Assembly: GCF_000174415.1 (NCBI RefSeq)
Contig: NZ_ACJM01000012.1
Span: 34,359-98,358, forward strand
Length of the DNA: 64,000 bases
Source: Dethiobacter alkaliphilus AHT 1
Lineage (GTDB): Bacteria > Bacillota > Dethiobacteria > Dethiobacterales > Dethiobacteraceae
Direction of reading: 5' to 3'
The notes under the pieces were generated by a model that saw only the letters and a program-made list of their open reading frames with translations, did no database searches and was not told the DNA's origin. How positions within the stretch are numbered: the stretch's first letter is position 1; every line of letters starts with the position of its first letter. This document shows positions 52,321-63,733 of the stretch, piece after piece. The position numbers and the translations under genes were made by a program.

Positions 52321-53019
52321 ATGAAAGCAGTAGCAATTATTCCTGCCGCCGGCCAGGGCCGGCGTATGGGCAAAGATATTAATAAACAATACCTGCAGGT
52401 TTTGGGCAAACCGGTCTTAAGCCATACTCTGGCCGCAGTGTTTGCGGCGGATTGCTTTACCCAGGTTATTGTGGTAGTGACTCCCGGCGAAGAAGAAATT
52501 TTTCGCCGGGATGTTCTTTTGTCCTGCTTTAGCGGAAAAGATATCTCGGTGGTCACCGGCGGCAAAGAACGCCAGGATTCAGTATTTAATGCCCTGCAGT
52601 CTGTAGAGGAAGATACGGATTACATAAGCATCCATGACGGGGCCAGGCCCTTAATCCGGCCGGAGCTTTTCCGGCGCAGTCTGGAGGCCGCTAAAAACTG
52701 CGGTGCCGTTATCGCCGCGGTTCCCGTCAAGGACACCATTAAAATGGTGGATTCTGAAAAAAAGGTCGCCGGGACCCCGGAGAGGCAAAAGCTTTGGTCG
52801 GTGCAGACTCCCCAGGTTTTCCGCCGTGACTGGCTCTTGGACGCTTATCAGCGTGCCCGCCGTGACGGCTATTCTGCCACAGACGATGCCGCACTGCTTG
52901 AACATTACGGTTACCCGGTCCATGTGCTGGAGGGTGACTACGAGAATATAAAGGTTACTACGCCGGAGGATCTGATTCTGGCGGAGGCTTTGTTGGGGAG
53001 GCGAGAAGTTTGCGAATAG
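52321..53019 (+). CDS. ispD: 2-C-methyl-D-erythritol 4-phosphate cytidylyltransferase
   Basis: 232 residues; ATG directly after the yacL stop. N-terminal signature [28 protein letters not shown] and the ends [14 protein letters not shown]. IspD makes CDP-methylerythritol in the MEP isoprenoid pathway. It overlaps ispF by 10 bases. Confidence 0.97.
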   Translation: MKAVAIIPAAGQGRRMGKDINKQYLQVLGKPVLSHTLAAVFAADCFTQVIVVVTPGEEEIFRRDVLLSCFSGKDISVVTGGKERQDSVFNALQSVEEDTDYISIHDGARPLIRPELFRRSLEAAKNCGAVIAAVPVKDTIKMVDSEKKVAGTPERQKLWSVQTPQVFRRDWLLDAYQRARRDGYSATDDAALLEHYGYPVHVLEGDYENIKVTTPEDLILAEALLGRREVCE

Positions 53020-53483
53020 GAACAGGATATGATGTGCACCGCCTGGTGCCGGAGAGGCCCCTCATCCTGGGGGGCGTAACCATTCCCCATGAATTAGGGC
53101 TCTTGGGTCACTCCGATGCCGATGTGCTGGTTCATGCCATTATGGATGCCATGCTGGGCGCATTGGCCCTGGGAGACATCGGCAAACACTTCCCCGATAC
53201 GGATCCGGCCTATAAAGGAATCTCCAGCATCAAGCTGCTGGAGCATGTGGGCAATCTTTGCCGCCAAAAGGGCTATACAGTAGGAAACATCGACTCGGTA
53301 ATCATCGCCCAGCGCCCCAAACTGGGGCCCCATATCGAAGCCATGCGCCAAAACATCGCTGCTGCCCTTGATGTTCCTGTTGACCTCATCAGCGTCAAAG
53401 CCACCACCACCGAAGGCCTGGGCTTCTGCGGCACCGAAGAAGGCATCGCCGCCTGGGGGTCAGGTTTAATGTTATTAATCTAA
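53010..53483 (+). CDS. ispF: 2-C-methyl-D-erythritol 2,4-cyclodiphosphate synthase
   Basis: 157 residues from TTG 53010, overlapping ispD. Metal ligands in GTGYDVHRL (D8, H10), [17 protein letters not shown], and the C-terminal [21 protein letters not shown]. It closes CDP-ME-2P to MEcPP in the MEP pathway. Its 3' end is the first copy of a tandem duplication (53453-53537). Confidence 0.97.
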   Translation: MRIGTGYDVHRLVPERPLILGGVTIPHELGLLGHSDADVLVHAIMDAMLGALALGDIGKHFPDTDPAYKGISSIKLLEHVGNLCRQKGYTVGNIDSVIIAQRPKLGPHIEAMRQNIAAALDVPVDLISVKATTTEGLGFCGTEEGIAAWGSGLMLLI

Positions 53484-53537
53484 CTCAAACACAGACCCAA
53501 CTGGGGGTAAGGTTTAACATTATTAATCTAACGCAAA
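53453..53537 (+). repeat. 48-base tandem duplication of the ispF 3' end
   Basis: CTGGGGGTCAGG... at 53453-53489 is repeated at 53501-53537 with few changes. Copy 1 encodes the last residues of IspF and its stop; copy 2 would read WG followed by a stop. Confidence 0.8.
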
Positions 53538-53557
53538 TGTAGATCTCAAAATCTTAT

Positions 53558-53811
53558 AAAAAAGGCACACCGCTAACAGATGAAGTGGTGTGCCTTTTAA
53601 GTTAAAGATAAAACCATTTATGATGGGGACGGGGTCAGACCCTTAAGTCGGGAAGAAAGGCGAAAAAGGGTCTGACCCCTGGCTCGGGAAAAACCGAAAG
53701 AGAGAAAACCCGGGGTTTGACCCCTTAGAACAACAAAACGTAAGGCACACCACAAAAAATGAAGTGGTGTGCCTTTTAAGTTAAAGATAAAACTATTTGG
53801 GGTCGAACCCC
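53558..53811. repeat. Repeat cluster: duplicated terminator and GGGTC-N-GACCC palindromes
   Basis: This is the gene-free stretch after ispF. A terminator-like unit, AAAGGCACACC/GGTGTGCCTTT with 40 nearly identical bases (53580-53619 and 53759-53798), occurs twice. Between and after are GGGTCAGACCC (53632-53642), GGGTCTGACCCC (53668-53679), GGGGTTTGACCCC (53712-53724) and GGGGTCGAACCCC (53799-53811). The shape suggests repeated insertion or expansion of a small palindromic element. Confidence 0.75.
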
Positions 53812-53842
53812 AGTCCGAGGGGGACGAAAAAGGGTTCGAGCG

Positions 53843-55891
<2,049 letters not shown>

Positions 55892-55984
55892 GTAGGGTCC
55901 TCCTAACAAAATGGAACTGTCTTTCCATTATAGCACAAAACCACATTGTTTGTGGAATCACAGGGAATTGTACCCGTTTTTGCT

Positions 55985-56014
55985 TTGCAAAGCGGCGTCT
56001 TTTGATGATATAAT
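55985..56014 (+). promoter_or_regulatory. Promoter of gltX
   Basis: TTGCAA (55985-55990) and TATAAT (56009-56014), 18-base spacer, 37 bases before the gltX start. It also lies in the nadE-gltX divergent region. Confidence 0.6.
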
Positions 56015-56050
56015 AGGAAAAGTTTCTGAGACAAACTGGAGGGATTGGTA

Positions 56051-57514
56051 ATGGAAAATGTACGGGTGCGTTTTGCACCGAGCCCCACGGGTCCTTTACA
56101 TATCGGCGGCGCCCGCTCGGCGTTGTTTAACTGGCTTTTTGCCCGGCGCTATAACGGAACAATGATTGTCCGGGTGGAAGATACGGATTTGGACCGCTCC
56201 ACCCTGGAGTATGAAGAGCTGATTCTTGATTCGCTGCGCTGGCTGGGTATCGACTGGGATGAAGGTATCACCGTCGGCGGCGACAACGGTCCTTACCGGC
56301 AGCGTGAGCGGCTGGATATCTATCAGCCCTACGTTGACAAGCTGTTGGAGTCGGGACAGGCCTACCACTGCTACTGCAGTGAAGAAGAGCTGGAAGCCGA
56401 GCGGCAAGAGCTCTCTGCCAAAGGGGAACTGCCCCGGTATTTAGGCAAGTGCCGCGATCTGTCCATTAAGGACAAGGAAGAAAAATGTGCCCTGGGTGTC
56501 AAACCGGTGGTCCGTTTTCGGGTCCCTGAAGGCCAACAGATTGTGGTGGATGACATGGTGCGCGGTCGGGTGAGCTTTGACAGCGACGGCATCGGTGATT
56601 ATATCATCGTCAAATCCGACGGTATTCCCACCTATAATTTTGCTGTAGTTCTCGATGACGCCCTGATGAAGGTCAGCCATATCCTGCGCGGTGAAGAACA
56701 CTTATCCAATACGCCGCGGCAGATTTTGCTTTATGAAGCATTAGCCTTTGAACTGCCCAGGTTTGCCCATATCTCTTTGATTTTGGGCGAAGACCGCTCC
56801 AAGATGAGCAAGCGCCACGGTGCCACCTCGGTGGTGCAGTACCGCAACCAGGGTTATCTCCCGGAAGCGCTGGTGAATTTTCTGGCGCTGTTGGGTTGGT
56901 CGCCGGAAGGGGAAGAGGAAATTTTCTCTATTGAAGAGCTGACCCGCCTTTTCTCGCTGGAGAGGGTTTCCAAAAGTCCCGCCGTTTTTAACTTTGCCAA
57001 ACTAAAGTGGATGAATTCGCACTATATTAAGGAAGAATCTGTGGAGCGGATTTTTCCCCTGTGCCTGCCCCATCTGCAGCAAGCGGGACTGGCTGCAGAA
57101 AACCCCACCGCAGAGGACTTGGACTGGCTAAAGCAGGTGGTGGGAGCGGTAAAAGACAAATTGGAATACGCCGCCCAGATTACAGAGCATGCCGCCGCCT
57201 TCTTTGGCGAGGAGCCTGAGCTGGACCAGGAGGACGAAGATGCCAAAGCGGTGTTGGCTTTGGAGACATCTCCGGCGGTAATTGCCGCCTTTCGCCAAAA
57301 GGCTCTGGAGCTTCAGGAGTGGGACGGAGAGACGGTCAAAGCCATTTTAAAAGGCATCGGCAAGGAGCAGGGCGTAAAAGGCAAGGCTTTGTTTATGACG
57401 GTGCGGGTAGCCGTTTCCGGCCGTTCCCAGGGTCCGGATCTCAATGCTCTTCTTACTTTGCTGGGCCCACAACAGGTGGCCCGTCGTCTGGAGTATACGC
57501 TAAAGCAGCTCTAA
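56051..57514 (+). CDS. gltX: Glutamyl-tRNA synthetase
   Basis: 487 residues from ATG 56051 (GGAGGG upstream; TTG 56045 is an alternative). Class I signatures are RFAPSPTGPLHIGGARSA and SKMSKRHGA. It charges tRNA-Glu, and in organisms lacking GlnRS also tRNA-Gln. Start of the gltX-cysE-cysS-mrnC-thyX-rlmB-yacP block, but cysE has its own T-box promoter. Confidence 0.98.
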   Translation: MENVRVRFAPSPTGPLHIGGARSALFNWLFARRYNGTMIVRVEDTDLDRSTLEYEELILDSLRWLGIDWDEGITVGGDNGPYRQRERLDIYQPYVDKLLESGQAYHCYCSEEELEAERQELSAKGELPRYLGKCRDLSIKDKEEKCALGVKPVVRFRVPEGQQIVVDDMVRGRVSFDSDGIGDYIIVKSDGIPTYNFAVVLDDALMKVSHILRGEEHLSNTPRQILLYEALAFELPRFAHISLILGEDRSKMSKRHGATSVVQYRNQGYLPEALVNFLALLGWSPEGEEEIFSIEELTRLFSLERVSKSPAVFNFAKLKWMNSHYIKEESVERIFPLCLPHLQQAGLAAENPTAEDLDWLKQVVGAVKDKLEYAAQITEHAAAFFGEEPELDQEDEDAKAVLALETSPAVIAAFRQKALELQEWDGETVKAILKGIGKEQGVKGKALFMTVRVAVSGRSQGPDLNALLTLLGPQQVARRLEYTLKQL

Positions 57515-57530
57515 GCAATTTGCAGCAATT

Positions 57531-57558
57531 AACAGGCAGGCCAAAGGGCCTGCCTGTT
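57531..57558 (+). other. Inverted repeat after gltX, ending in the T-box promoter
   Basis: AACAGGCAGGCC (57531-57542), loop AAAG, GGCCTGCCTGTT (57547-57558). The stem is strong but has no T-run. Its last two bases are the first two of the -35 box of the downstream promoter. Confidence 0.7.
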
Positions 57559-57585
57559 GACACTTTGCAGTCGTCCTTCTATAAT
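57557..57585 (+). promoter_or_regulatory. Consensus sigma-A promoter of the cysE T-box transcript
   Basis: TTGACA (57557-57562) and TATAAT (57580-57585) with 17-base spacer, a perfect match to consensus. Confidence 0.92.
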
Positions 57586-57840
57586 ATAGAGGTAATTAAA
57601 GATTCCTTTGCGATGACGGGGAAGAGTAAGGCCAAAAGAGCTGTCAGAGAGAAGCCTCCACTGGCTGGAAGAGGCTTTCGGTGAAATGGCCCCAAGTGCG
57701 CCCCGGAGCTTGCCTTTTGAAATTGGAGTAGGAAGGCACGGCAATAAAAGCCGTTATCCTGATGAGTGGGGCATTTATGCCCAAACAGGGTGGAACCGCG
57801 GATTATGCCGTCTCTGATACAGAGGCGGTTTTTATTATTT
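57586..57840 (+). promoter_or_regulatory. T-box leader (probably cysteine) of the cysE-cysS operon
   Basis: The conserved T-box AGGGTGGAACCGCGG lies at 57787-57801, followed by a terminator CCGTCTCT/AGAGGCGG (57808-57828) with a T-run. The 5' part is rich in stem-loops, as expected for Stem I, and a TGC triplet in AAGTGCGCC (about 57686-57694) is a candidate cysteine specifier. Uncharged tRNA-Cys would allow read-through. The specifier should be checked by folding. It precedes cysE and cysS, both cysteine genes. Confidence 0.88.
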
Positions 57841-57862
57841 TAAATGCTGGGGGAGAAGAAAA

Positions 57863-58510
57863 ATGAAGCGGCTGAAAAACGACATTAAAGCAATATTTGA
57901 ACGGGATCCGGCGGCAAAAAGTTTGCTGGAGGTTATCCTGTGCTACCCCGGACTCCATGCTATTATTTTTCACAGGCTGGCCCATGCCCTGCACCGGCGG
58001 GGACTGGTCCTCGTACCAAGGGTGATTTCACAAATTGCCCGACTGCTCACCGGGGTGGAAATTCATCCCGGCGCCAAAATCGGTGATGGTGTTTTTATTG
58101 ACCATGGAATGGGTATTGTTATTGGTGAAACGGCAGAGGTGGGTGATAACGTCACCATGTACCAGGGCGTTACTCTGGGCGGGACAGGCAAGGAAAAAGG
58201 CAAGCGACATCCCACCGTGGGAGACAATGTGGTGCTGGGCACCGGAGCCAGGGTGCTGGGCCCCATTGTAATCGGCGACTATGCCAAAATTGGTGCGGGG
58301 TCGGTGGTACTAAACAATGTGCCTGCCCACACAACGGTGGTGGGTGTGCCCGGCCGGGTGGTAATCTATGACGGAGAACGTATTCCGTCGGTGGATTTAA
58401 ACCATGAGGATCTGCCGGATCCGGTGGCGGAGATGCTGCACTGCCTGCAGAATCAGATTGATTTGCGCTTCCAACAGGAGAAGTGTATTAAGGAGGGAAA
58501 AGCCAAGTGA
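57863..58510 (+). CDS. cysE: Serine O-acetyltransferase
   Basis: 215 residues; ATG 57863 with GGGGGAG upstream. Left-handed beta-helix hexapeptide repeats ([30 protein letters not shown]) and the C-terminal repeats are as in CysE. It acetylates serine for cysteine synthesis. It overlaps cysS by 4 bases and is under the T-box control upstream. Confidence 0.97.
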   Translation: MKRLKNDIKAIFERDPAAKSLLEVILCYPGLHAIIFHRLAHALHRRGLVLVPRVISQIARLLTGVEIHPGAKIGDGVFIDHGMGIVIGETAEVGDNVTMYQGVTLGGTGKEKGKRHPTVGDNVVLGTGARVLGPIVIGDYAKIGAGSVVLNNVPAHTTVVGVPGRVVIYDGERIPSVDLNHEDLPDPVAEMLHCLQNQIDLRFQQEKCIKEGKAK

Positions 58511-59916
58511 GTGTGCGCGTATTCAATACACTGACCAGGAAAAAAGAAGAGTTTGTGCCGGTGGAAGGTAAAAAAGTGGGAATCTATGCCTGCGGCCCCA
58601 CGGTTTATGATTATTTCCATATTGGTAATGCCCGTATCTTTATTGTGTTTGACGTGATTCGGCGATATTTGCGCTGGCGCGGTTATGATGTTACGTTTGT
58701 GCAAAATTTTACCGATATTGATGACAAGATGATTAAGCGGGCTAACGAACTGGGAATTACGGTGCCTGAGTTAGCGGAGCGCTACATTGAAGCGTATTTT
58801 GAGGATGTGGAAGCACTGGGCGTGGAACCCGCCGATGAGCATCCCAAAGCCACCGAGCATATTGAGGAAATGGTTGAGTTAATTCAGAAACTGGAAGCCA
58901 AAGGCATGGCCTATGAGGTGGACGGAGACGTATATTTTCATACCCCGGCCTTTGATAATTACGGTGAACTTTCCCACCAGCCTCTGGATGAACTGGAATC
59001 CGGCGCCCGGGTAGATGTGGATGAGCGCAAGAAACATCCGCTGGATTTTGTGCTGTGGAAAAAACAAAAACCCGGTGAGCCGGCCTGGGAAAGCCCCTGG
59101 GGCAAAGGCCGCCCCGGCTGGCATATTGAGTGTTCCGTCATGTCTTCCAAATACCTGGGGGATACACTGGATATCCATGCCGGCGGGCCCGATTTGATTT
59201 TCCCCCACCATGAAAACGAGAAGGCCCAGAGTGAAGGCGCTACCGGCCAGCCTTTCGCCAAATACTGGCTCCATGCCGGCTACCTGAACATTAATCAGGA
59301 GAAAATGTCCAAGTCCCTGGGTAATTTTATGACGGTGCGGGAAATCCGCAAGCAGATTGACCCCCAGATTGTCCGGTTCTTTATGCTTTCTGCCCATTAC
59401 CGCAATCCCATTAACTATTCGCCGGATCTTTTGGAGCAGGCCAAAAGCGGTTTGGACAGGTTAAATAACGTGGTATACAACCTGCGGGATTTGCTGGAAA
59501 AGCTGCCTGAAGGGCAGGGGGATTCGGCGGATGCGACGGAAAGGCTGGCGGCATTGGAGGCGCACCGCGGCCGTTTTGTGGAGGCCATGGATGATGACTT
59601 TAATACTGCCGACGGGTTGGCGGTTCTCTTTGATGTGGCCCGGGAAACCAATGCTTATCTGAAAAACGCCCAGGTATCCCGGCAGGTGGTGGAAAAAACC
59701 CTGGCGCTGTTTGAAGAGCTGGGCAGTGTTTTGGGCTTTTTCCAAAAGCAGGACGATGAAGATTTGGATGCCACCGTTAATGAAATGATTGAAAAAAGGC
59801 AGGCGGCCCGCAAAGAAAAAGACTGGGCCACCGCCGATGCCATCAGAGACCAGCTGCAGGCTATGGGGATTGTGCTGGAAGATACGCCACAGGGGATTCG
59901 CTGGCGGAGAAAATAA
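58507..59916 (+). CDS. cysS: Cysteinyl-tRNA synthetase
   Basis: 469 residues from GTG 58507 (overlap with cysE). HIGN motif in FHIGNARIF, the zinc-binding Cys in CGPTVYDY, and KMSKS in [10 protein letters not shown]. It charges tRNA-Cys. It is controlled with cysE by the T-box, which links cysteine supply and tRNA charging. Confidence 0.98.
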   Translation: MSVRVFNTLTRKKEEFVPVEGKKVGIYACGPTVYDYFHIGNARIFIVFDVIRRYLRWRGYDVTFVQNFTDIDDKMIKRANELGITVPELAERYIEAYFEDVEALGVEPADEHPKATEHIEEMVELIQKLEAKGMAYEVDGDVYFHTPAFDNYGELSHQPLDELESGARVDVDERKKHPLDFVLWKKQKPGEPAWESPWGKGRPGWHIECSVMSSKYLGDTLDIHAGGPDLIFPHHENEKAQSEGATGQPFAKYWLHAGYLNINQEKMSKSLGNFMTVREIRKQIDPQIVRFFMLSAHYRNPINYSPDLLEQAKSGLDRLNNVVYNLRDLLEKLPEGQGDSADATERLAALEAHRGRFVEAMDDDFNTADGLAVLFDVARETNAYLKNAQVSRQVVEKTLALFEELGSVLGFFQKQDDEDLDATVNEMIEKRQAARKEKDWATADAIRDQLQAMGIVLEDTPQGIRWRRK

Positions 59917-60288
59917 ATGAACAGTAATTTATCTCCCTTGATGCTGGCTTACGTCGGGGACGCGGTGTTTGAGCTTTTTGTCCGGCAGAAATTGTCCCGG
60001 CAAAAGGCGTTGCCGGTACGCCAGCTGCACCGCAGGGCCACACGGTTGGTGCGGGCTGAAGGACAGGACGCGGCTCTTGGGCAAATTGAGCCGCTTCTCT
60101 CAGAAGAGGAGGCGGAAATTGTCCGCCGCGGCCGCAACACCAAAAGCCGGGTGCCCAAAAATGCAGATATGGCTGCGTACCGGCGGGCCACCGGCTTTGA
60201 AGCCCTGCTGGGCTGGTTGTATTTAAACGGGGAGCACCACAGACTGGAAGAACTATTGGATGCCATTGAAATGGGGGAGGAATCATAA
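59917..60288 (+). CDS. mrnC: Mini-ribonuclease III
   Basis: 123 residues, starting right after the cysS stop. The RNase III signature is reduced to AYVGDAVFELFVR with the later ALLGWLYLNGE segment; no double-strand RNA-binding domain, as in Mini-III. It matures the ends of 23S rRNA in Bacillus. Conserved position after cysS. Confidence 0.96.
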   Translation: MNSNLSPLMLAYVGDAVFELFVRQKLSRQKALPVRQLHRRATRLVRAEGQDAALGQIEPLLSEEEAEIVRRGRNTKSRVPKNADMAAYRRATGFEALLGWLYLNGEHHRLEELLDAIEMGEES

Positions 60289-60975
60289 ATGCATGTGACG
60301 CTGTTAGCCTATACTCCGGACCCGGAAAAAACCGTGGCCGCAGCGGCCCGGCTGTGCTATTCTCCGGAAGGCGCGTCCACCCTTTTGGACGGCTTGACCC
60401 AGGAGAAAGCCGGACGTTTTTTAAACAAGTTGGTGGAAATGGGCCATTTTTCACCTATTGAGCACGTATCCTTTACTTTTGCAGTGGAAGGAGTGAGCCG
60501 GGCCCTGTCGCACCAGCTGGTCCGGCACCGCATTGCTTCCTATTCACAAAAATCACAGCGTTACGTGACAGAAGATGCCTTTGCATATATTGTGCCGCCT
60601 TCGGTTAAAGAAAACAGCGAGGCGGAAGCGCTTTTTCATGAACAGATGGAGAACATCCGCCAGGCTTATGAGAAGCTGCGCGCCATGGTGCATCAGGAGG
60701 ATGCCCGCTATGTGCTGCCCAATGCCTGTGAAACCAAGGTGGTATTTACCATGAATGCCAGAAGCCTGCATAATTTCTTTGCGCTGCGCTGCTGCAACCG
60801 GGCGCAGTGGGAAATCAGGGATTTGGCCGAAGCGGTTTACAGAGAAGTAAAAAAGGTGGCGCCCACCCTGTTTGGTGTTTCCGGGCCGGCCTGCGTCAGT
60901 GAAGGAACATGTCCGGAGGGGGAAATGACTTGCGGTGAGTTTGCCGCGGTACGGGAAAAATTCCGTAACATGTGA
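60289..60975 (+). CDS. thyX: Flavin-dependent thymidylate synthase
   Basis: 228 residues; ATG directly after mrnC. ThyX motif [13 protein letters not shown] (about 84-96) and [17 protein letters not shown] [17 protein letters not shown]. It makes dTMP using FADH2 and methylene-THF without DHFR. In some Firmicutes thyX sits in this same operon. Confidence 0.96.
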   Translation: MHVTLLAYTPDPEKTVAAAARLCYSPEGASTLLDGLTQEKAGRFLNKLVEMGHFSPIEHVSFTFAVEGVSRALSHQLVRHRIASYSQKSQRYVTEDAFAYIVPPSVKENSEAEALFHEQMENIRQAYEKLRAMVHQEDARYVLPNACETKVVFTMNARSLHNFFALRCCNRAQWEIRDLAEAVYREVKKVAPTLFGVSGPACVSEGTCPEGEMTCGEFAAVREKFRNM

Positions 60976-60983
60976 GGTGTCCC

Positions 60984-61721
60984 ATGGAAGAAAAAAGGAT
61001 GATTGAAGGCCGTCGCCCGGTAATGGAAGCACTGCGCGCCGGGACAAAAATTACCAGGATTTTATTGCAAAAAGGTTCCCGTGGCAAGCCTGTTGATGAC
61101 ATACTTGCCCTGGCTAAAGAATATAGTGTCAAGGTAGAGTATCTGGACAAAGCTGCGCTGGATAAACGTGCTACCAGTCGCAATCATCAGGGGGTGATGG
61201 CTGAAACGCCGCCGTTTCGTTATACACCTTTTGCCGATATCCTGGCCAAGGCCGGCGATAAACCACCGTTTTTGGTGCTGCTTGACCATATTCAGGACCC
61301 ACATAATCTGGGGGCTTTGATTCGTACCGCCTATGCCGCCGGCTGTGACGGGATTATTATCCCCGAGCGCCGTGCTGCGCAAATGACGCCTGCCGCCGTG
61401 CGCACCGCCGCCGGAGCCGCCGAGTACCTGCCGGTGGCCAAAGTGGTAAACCTGGCACGCTGCCTGGATGAGTGCAAAGATGCGGGGCTTTGGGTGTATG
61501 GTGCCGATATGGACGGAGAGTCGGTCTACACCACCGGAGATTATCAGGGTGGGACCGTGCTGGTTATCGGCAGTGAAGGCGAAGGCCTGGGTCGCCTGGT
61601 AAAGGAAAAATGCGACCATCTGGTTCAACTGCCCATGCAGGGTAAAGTGGCTTCTTTGAATGCTTCGGTGGCGGGAGCCCTGTTAATGTACGAAGTTTAC
61701 CGGCAGCGGGAAGGTTTTTAA
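60984..61721 (+). CDS. rlmB: 23S rRNA (guanosine-2'-O-)-methyltransferase
   Basis: 245 residues from ATG 60984 (GAGGTG 5 bases upstream; a GTG at 60972 is in that ribosome site). SpoU motifs LDHIQDPHNLGALIRTA, VIGSEGEGL and LPMQGKVASLNASVAGALLMYE are complete. It methylates G2251 (E. coli numbering) of 23S rRNA. Conserved YacO position. Confidence 0.96.
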   Translation: MEEKRMIEGRRPVMEALRAGTKITRILLQKGSRGKPVDDILALAKEYSVKVEYLDKAALDKRATSRNHQGVMAETPPFRYTPFADILAKAGDKPPFLVLLDHIQDPHNLGALIRTAYAAGCDGIIIPERRAAQMTPAAVRTAAGAAEYLPVAKVVNLARCLDECKDAGLWVYGADMDGESVYTTGDYQGGTVLVIGSEGEGLGRLVKEKCDHLVQLPMQGKVASLNASVAGALLMYEVYRQREGF

Positions 61722-61725
61722 AGAA

Positions 61726-62238
61726 ATGGCCAGCGTACTGCTAGTAGATGGTTATAACGTTATTGGGAACTGGGAAGATTTGTCGGCCCTAAAAAGTGTC
61801 AGCCTGGAAGAAGCCCGCGCTAAACTGTGCGGTATTCTGATACGTTATCTGAAGTTTCGCTGGGACCGCATCATAGTGGTTTTTGATGCTTACCGGGTTA
61901 GCGGAGGCAAAGAAAAGGATCCCGGCGATGCCCCCTTTGCCGTAATCTTCAGCGACGAAGGAGAAACGGCAGATGTGGTTATTGAACGGCTCACCGCCCA
62001 ATTGGTGGCGGCGGGAAATGTTGTGGAGGTGGCCACCTCAGATGCACTGGAACAGTCCCTTGTTCTCAGGCTGGGGGCCACAAGAATTTCATCACGGGAA
62101 CTGCGCCTGCAGCTTGGGGAAATGGACAGACAGCTAAGTGAAGCAAACTCCGGTGATCGGGGGCGGCGGATGGTGCTGGATATTCACCTGGATCAAAAAA
62201 CCAGGGAAGTGTTGGAGCGCTGGCGCCGCAAAAGTTGA
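61726..62238 (+). CDS. yacP: YacP/Rae1 NYN-domain ribonuclease
   Basis: 170 residues; ATG 61726, 5 bases after rlmB. NYN/PIN-type motifs LLVDGYNVIGNWEDL and IIVVFDAYRVSGG with later acidic residues ETADVVIERL. In Bacillus this protein (Rae1) cuts mRNA in the ribosomal A site. Conserved position before sigH. Confidence 0.95.
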   Translation: MASVLLVDGYNVIGNWEDLSALKSVSLEEARAKLCGILIRYLKFRWDRIIVVFDAYRVSGGKEKDPGDAPFAVIFSDEGETADVVIERLTAQLVAAGNVVEVATSDALEQSLVLRLGATRISSRELRLQLGEMDRQLSEANSGDRGRRMVLDIHLDQKTREVLERWRRKS

Positions 62239-62271
62239 CGAAGCTTGTCTGCAGTGCCTGTCCAAAAGTCC

Positions 62272-62301
62272 TTGACGATTTGACAGGCCCTACGGTATAA
62301 T
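62272..62301 (+). promoter_or_regulatory. Promoter of sigH
   Basis: TTGACG (62272-62277) and TATAAT (62296-62301), 18-base spacer. A second TTGACA at 62280 is too close to the -10 box to serve. Confidence 0.75.
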
Positions 62302-62359
62302 AGCAATGTAAGTTTTCCAGGTTACGGTGCAACGATTTCTAATCGTGGAGGCGATGCGT

Positions 62360-63019
62360 GTGAGTGTTACGGCCCAGGAAGTCCGTGGTCTGGCCAGGGT
62401 TTATGAAAATTACGAAGTGCAAACCGACGAAGAAGTAGCCATACAAGCCAAGGATGGCTGTGAAGTGGCGCTTGAGTACCTCATTAATAAGTATAGAAAC
62501 TTCGTGAAAGCCAAAGCCAGATCTTATTTCCTCATTGGCGCTGACAGGGAAGACATCATTCAAGAGGGAATGATTGGGCTGTACAAGGCCATTCGCGATT
62601 TCAAAGAGGACAAACTTTCTTCGTTTCGGGCATTTGCCGAATTATGTATTACCCGGCAGATCATCACGGCCATTAAAACAGCGACCCGGCAGAAGCACAT
62701 TCCTCTCAATTCCTATGTGTCACTGAACAAGCCGATTTATGACGAAGATTCGGACAGAACGCTCCTTGACATTCTTTCAGGGGCCAAGATAACCGACCCG
62801 GAAGAGTTGATGATCAACCGGGAAGAATACGACAACATTGAAGTTAAGATGGGCGAAATTCTAAGTGACCTGGAATGGAAAGTGCTGATGTTCTATCTGG
62901 AAGGAAAGTCCTATCAGGAAATTGCGGTGGAGCTGAAGCGTCACGTCAAGTCCATTGACAACGCACTGCAGCGTGTTAAAAGGAAGTTGGAAAGATATCT
63001 GGAAGTGCGGGAAGGTTAA
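62360..63019 (+). CDS. sigH: RNA polymerase sigma-H factor
   Basis: 219 residues from GTG 62360, 8 bases after GGAGG; ATG 62354 is too close to that site. The sequence follows Bacillus SigH along its length (KYRNFVKAKARSYFLIGADREDIIQEGMIGLYKAIRDFKEDK, ITRQIITAIKTATRQKHIPLNSYVSL, SYQEIAVELKRHVKSIDNALQRVKRKLE). Sigma-H starts sporulation genes. It ends at a terminator (63046-63069). Confidence 0.97.
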   Translation: MSVTAQEVRGLARVYENYEVQTDEEVAIQAKDGCEVALEYLINKYRNFVKAKARSYFLIGADREDIIQEGMIGLYKAIRDFKEDKLSSFRAFAELCITRQIITAIKTATRQKHIPLNSYVSLNKPIYDEDSDRTLLDILSGAKITDPEELMINREEYDNIEVKMGEILSDLEWKVLMFYLEGKSYQEIAVELKRHVKSIDNALQRVKRKLERYLEVREG

Positions 63020-63045
63020 CCGTTTCCAGACAGATGGGTACAAGG

Positions 63046-63069
63046 CGGAGAGCACCTGCTCTCCGTTTC
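63046..63069 (+). terminator. Terminator of sigH
   Basis: CGGAGAGCA (63046-63054), CC, TGCTCTCCG (63057-63065), then TTTCC; a short T-run. Confidence 0.7.
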
Positions 63070-63146
63070 CTGTGTCCTCTACCGGCAGGAAAGTATAGCG
63101 CCTGGCAATTTGCGAAGCTGCTAGCAACCAGTATCAAAAGCGCGCG

Positions 63147-63280
63147 CTGAGGAACCTGAATAAGCGCGCCTTTCTTATGCCGGTAGGAAATTATCAGGCT
63201 TTGCAGCTAGCAAAGCTGCAGCAGAAACCGGCACTGAAAAGTTCGCACTGAGGAAGCTGAATAAGCGCGCCTTTCTTATG
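63147..63280 (+). repeat. Direct repeat of 33 bases in the sigH-tRNA spacer
   Basis: CTGAGGAA-C/G-CTGAATAAG followed by CGCGCCTTTCTTATG occurs at 63147-63179 and 63248-63280, one mismatch. In copy 1 a GCGCGC arm upstream allows a hairpin; in copy 2 it is lost. The spacer 63020-63394 holds no gene; a TTGCAGCT-type hairpin lies between the copies. Confidence 0.75.
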
Positions 63281-63338
63281 TCTGGGAAGGTAACCAAATA
63301 CATGGCCAATCAGCCTTAAATTGGCTACAATTACTGTG

Positions 63339-63367
63339 TTGACATGCCAAATTAAGTGTTGTATAAT
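63339..63367 (+). promoter_or_regulatory. Consensus promoter of the tRNA-tuf transcript
   Basis: TTGACA (63339-63344) and TATAAT (63362-63367), 17-base spacer, about 28 bases before tRNA-Gly. Confidence 0.92.
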
Positions 63368-63394
63368 CAAGAAGCTGATGTCGGGAAAGCCCGC

Positions 63395-63468
63395 GCGGGT
63401 GTAGCTCAATGGCAGAGCTCCAGCTTCCCAAGCTGGCTACGTGGGTTCGATTCCCATCACCCGCTCCA
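63395..63468 (+). tRNA. tRNA-Gly (anticodon CCC)
   Basis: Cloverleaf with acceptor GCGGGTG/CACCCGC, anticodon loop TTCCCAA, T-loop TTCGATT and encoded CCA. Confidence 0.95.
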
Positions 63469-63487
63469 AACAAGTTAACAGCAATGA

Positions 63488-63563
<76 letters not shown>

Positions 63564-63580
63564 ATTTTATATCTTGTCTT

Positions 63581-63656
63581 GCTCACGTAGCTCAGTAGGT
63601 AGAGCACATCCTTGGTAAGGATGAGGTCAGCGGTTCAATCCCGCTCGTGAGCTCCA
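63581..63656 (+). tRNA. tRNA-Thr (anticodon GGT)
   Basis: Acceptor GCTCACG/CGTGAGC, anticodon loop TTGGTAA, encoded CCA. Confidence 0.96.
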
Positions 63657-63657
63657 T

Positions 63658-63733
63658 GGCGGCGTAGCTCAGGTGGTAGAGCAGGCGGTTCATACCCGCC
63701 GCGTCCGGGGTTCAAATCCCTGCGCCGCCACCA
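63658..63733 (+). tRNA. Elongator tRNA-Met (anticodon CAT)
   Basis: Acceptor GGCGGCG/CGCCGCC, anticodon loop TTCATAC, encoded CCA. It begins one base after the preceding tRNA. The body resembles Bacillus elongator tRNA-Met rather than tRNA-Ile(CAU). Confidence 0.9.

Noticed and set aside
57531..57558. Classical terminator for gltX
   Set aside because: The stem is strong but no T-run follows; it runs into the -35 box instead.
58879..59397. 172-codon minus-strand open frame inside cysS
   Set aside because: It is antisense to a fully convincing synthetase gene and has no recognisable domains.
63658..63733. tRNA-Ile(CAU)
   Set aside because: The CAT anticodon alone is ambiguous, but the body and the TTCATAC loop resemble elongator tRNA-Met.
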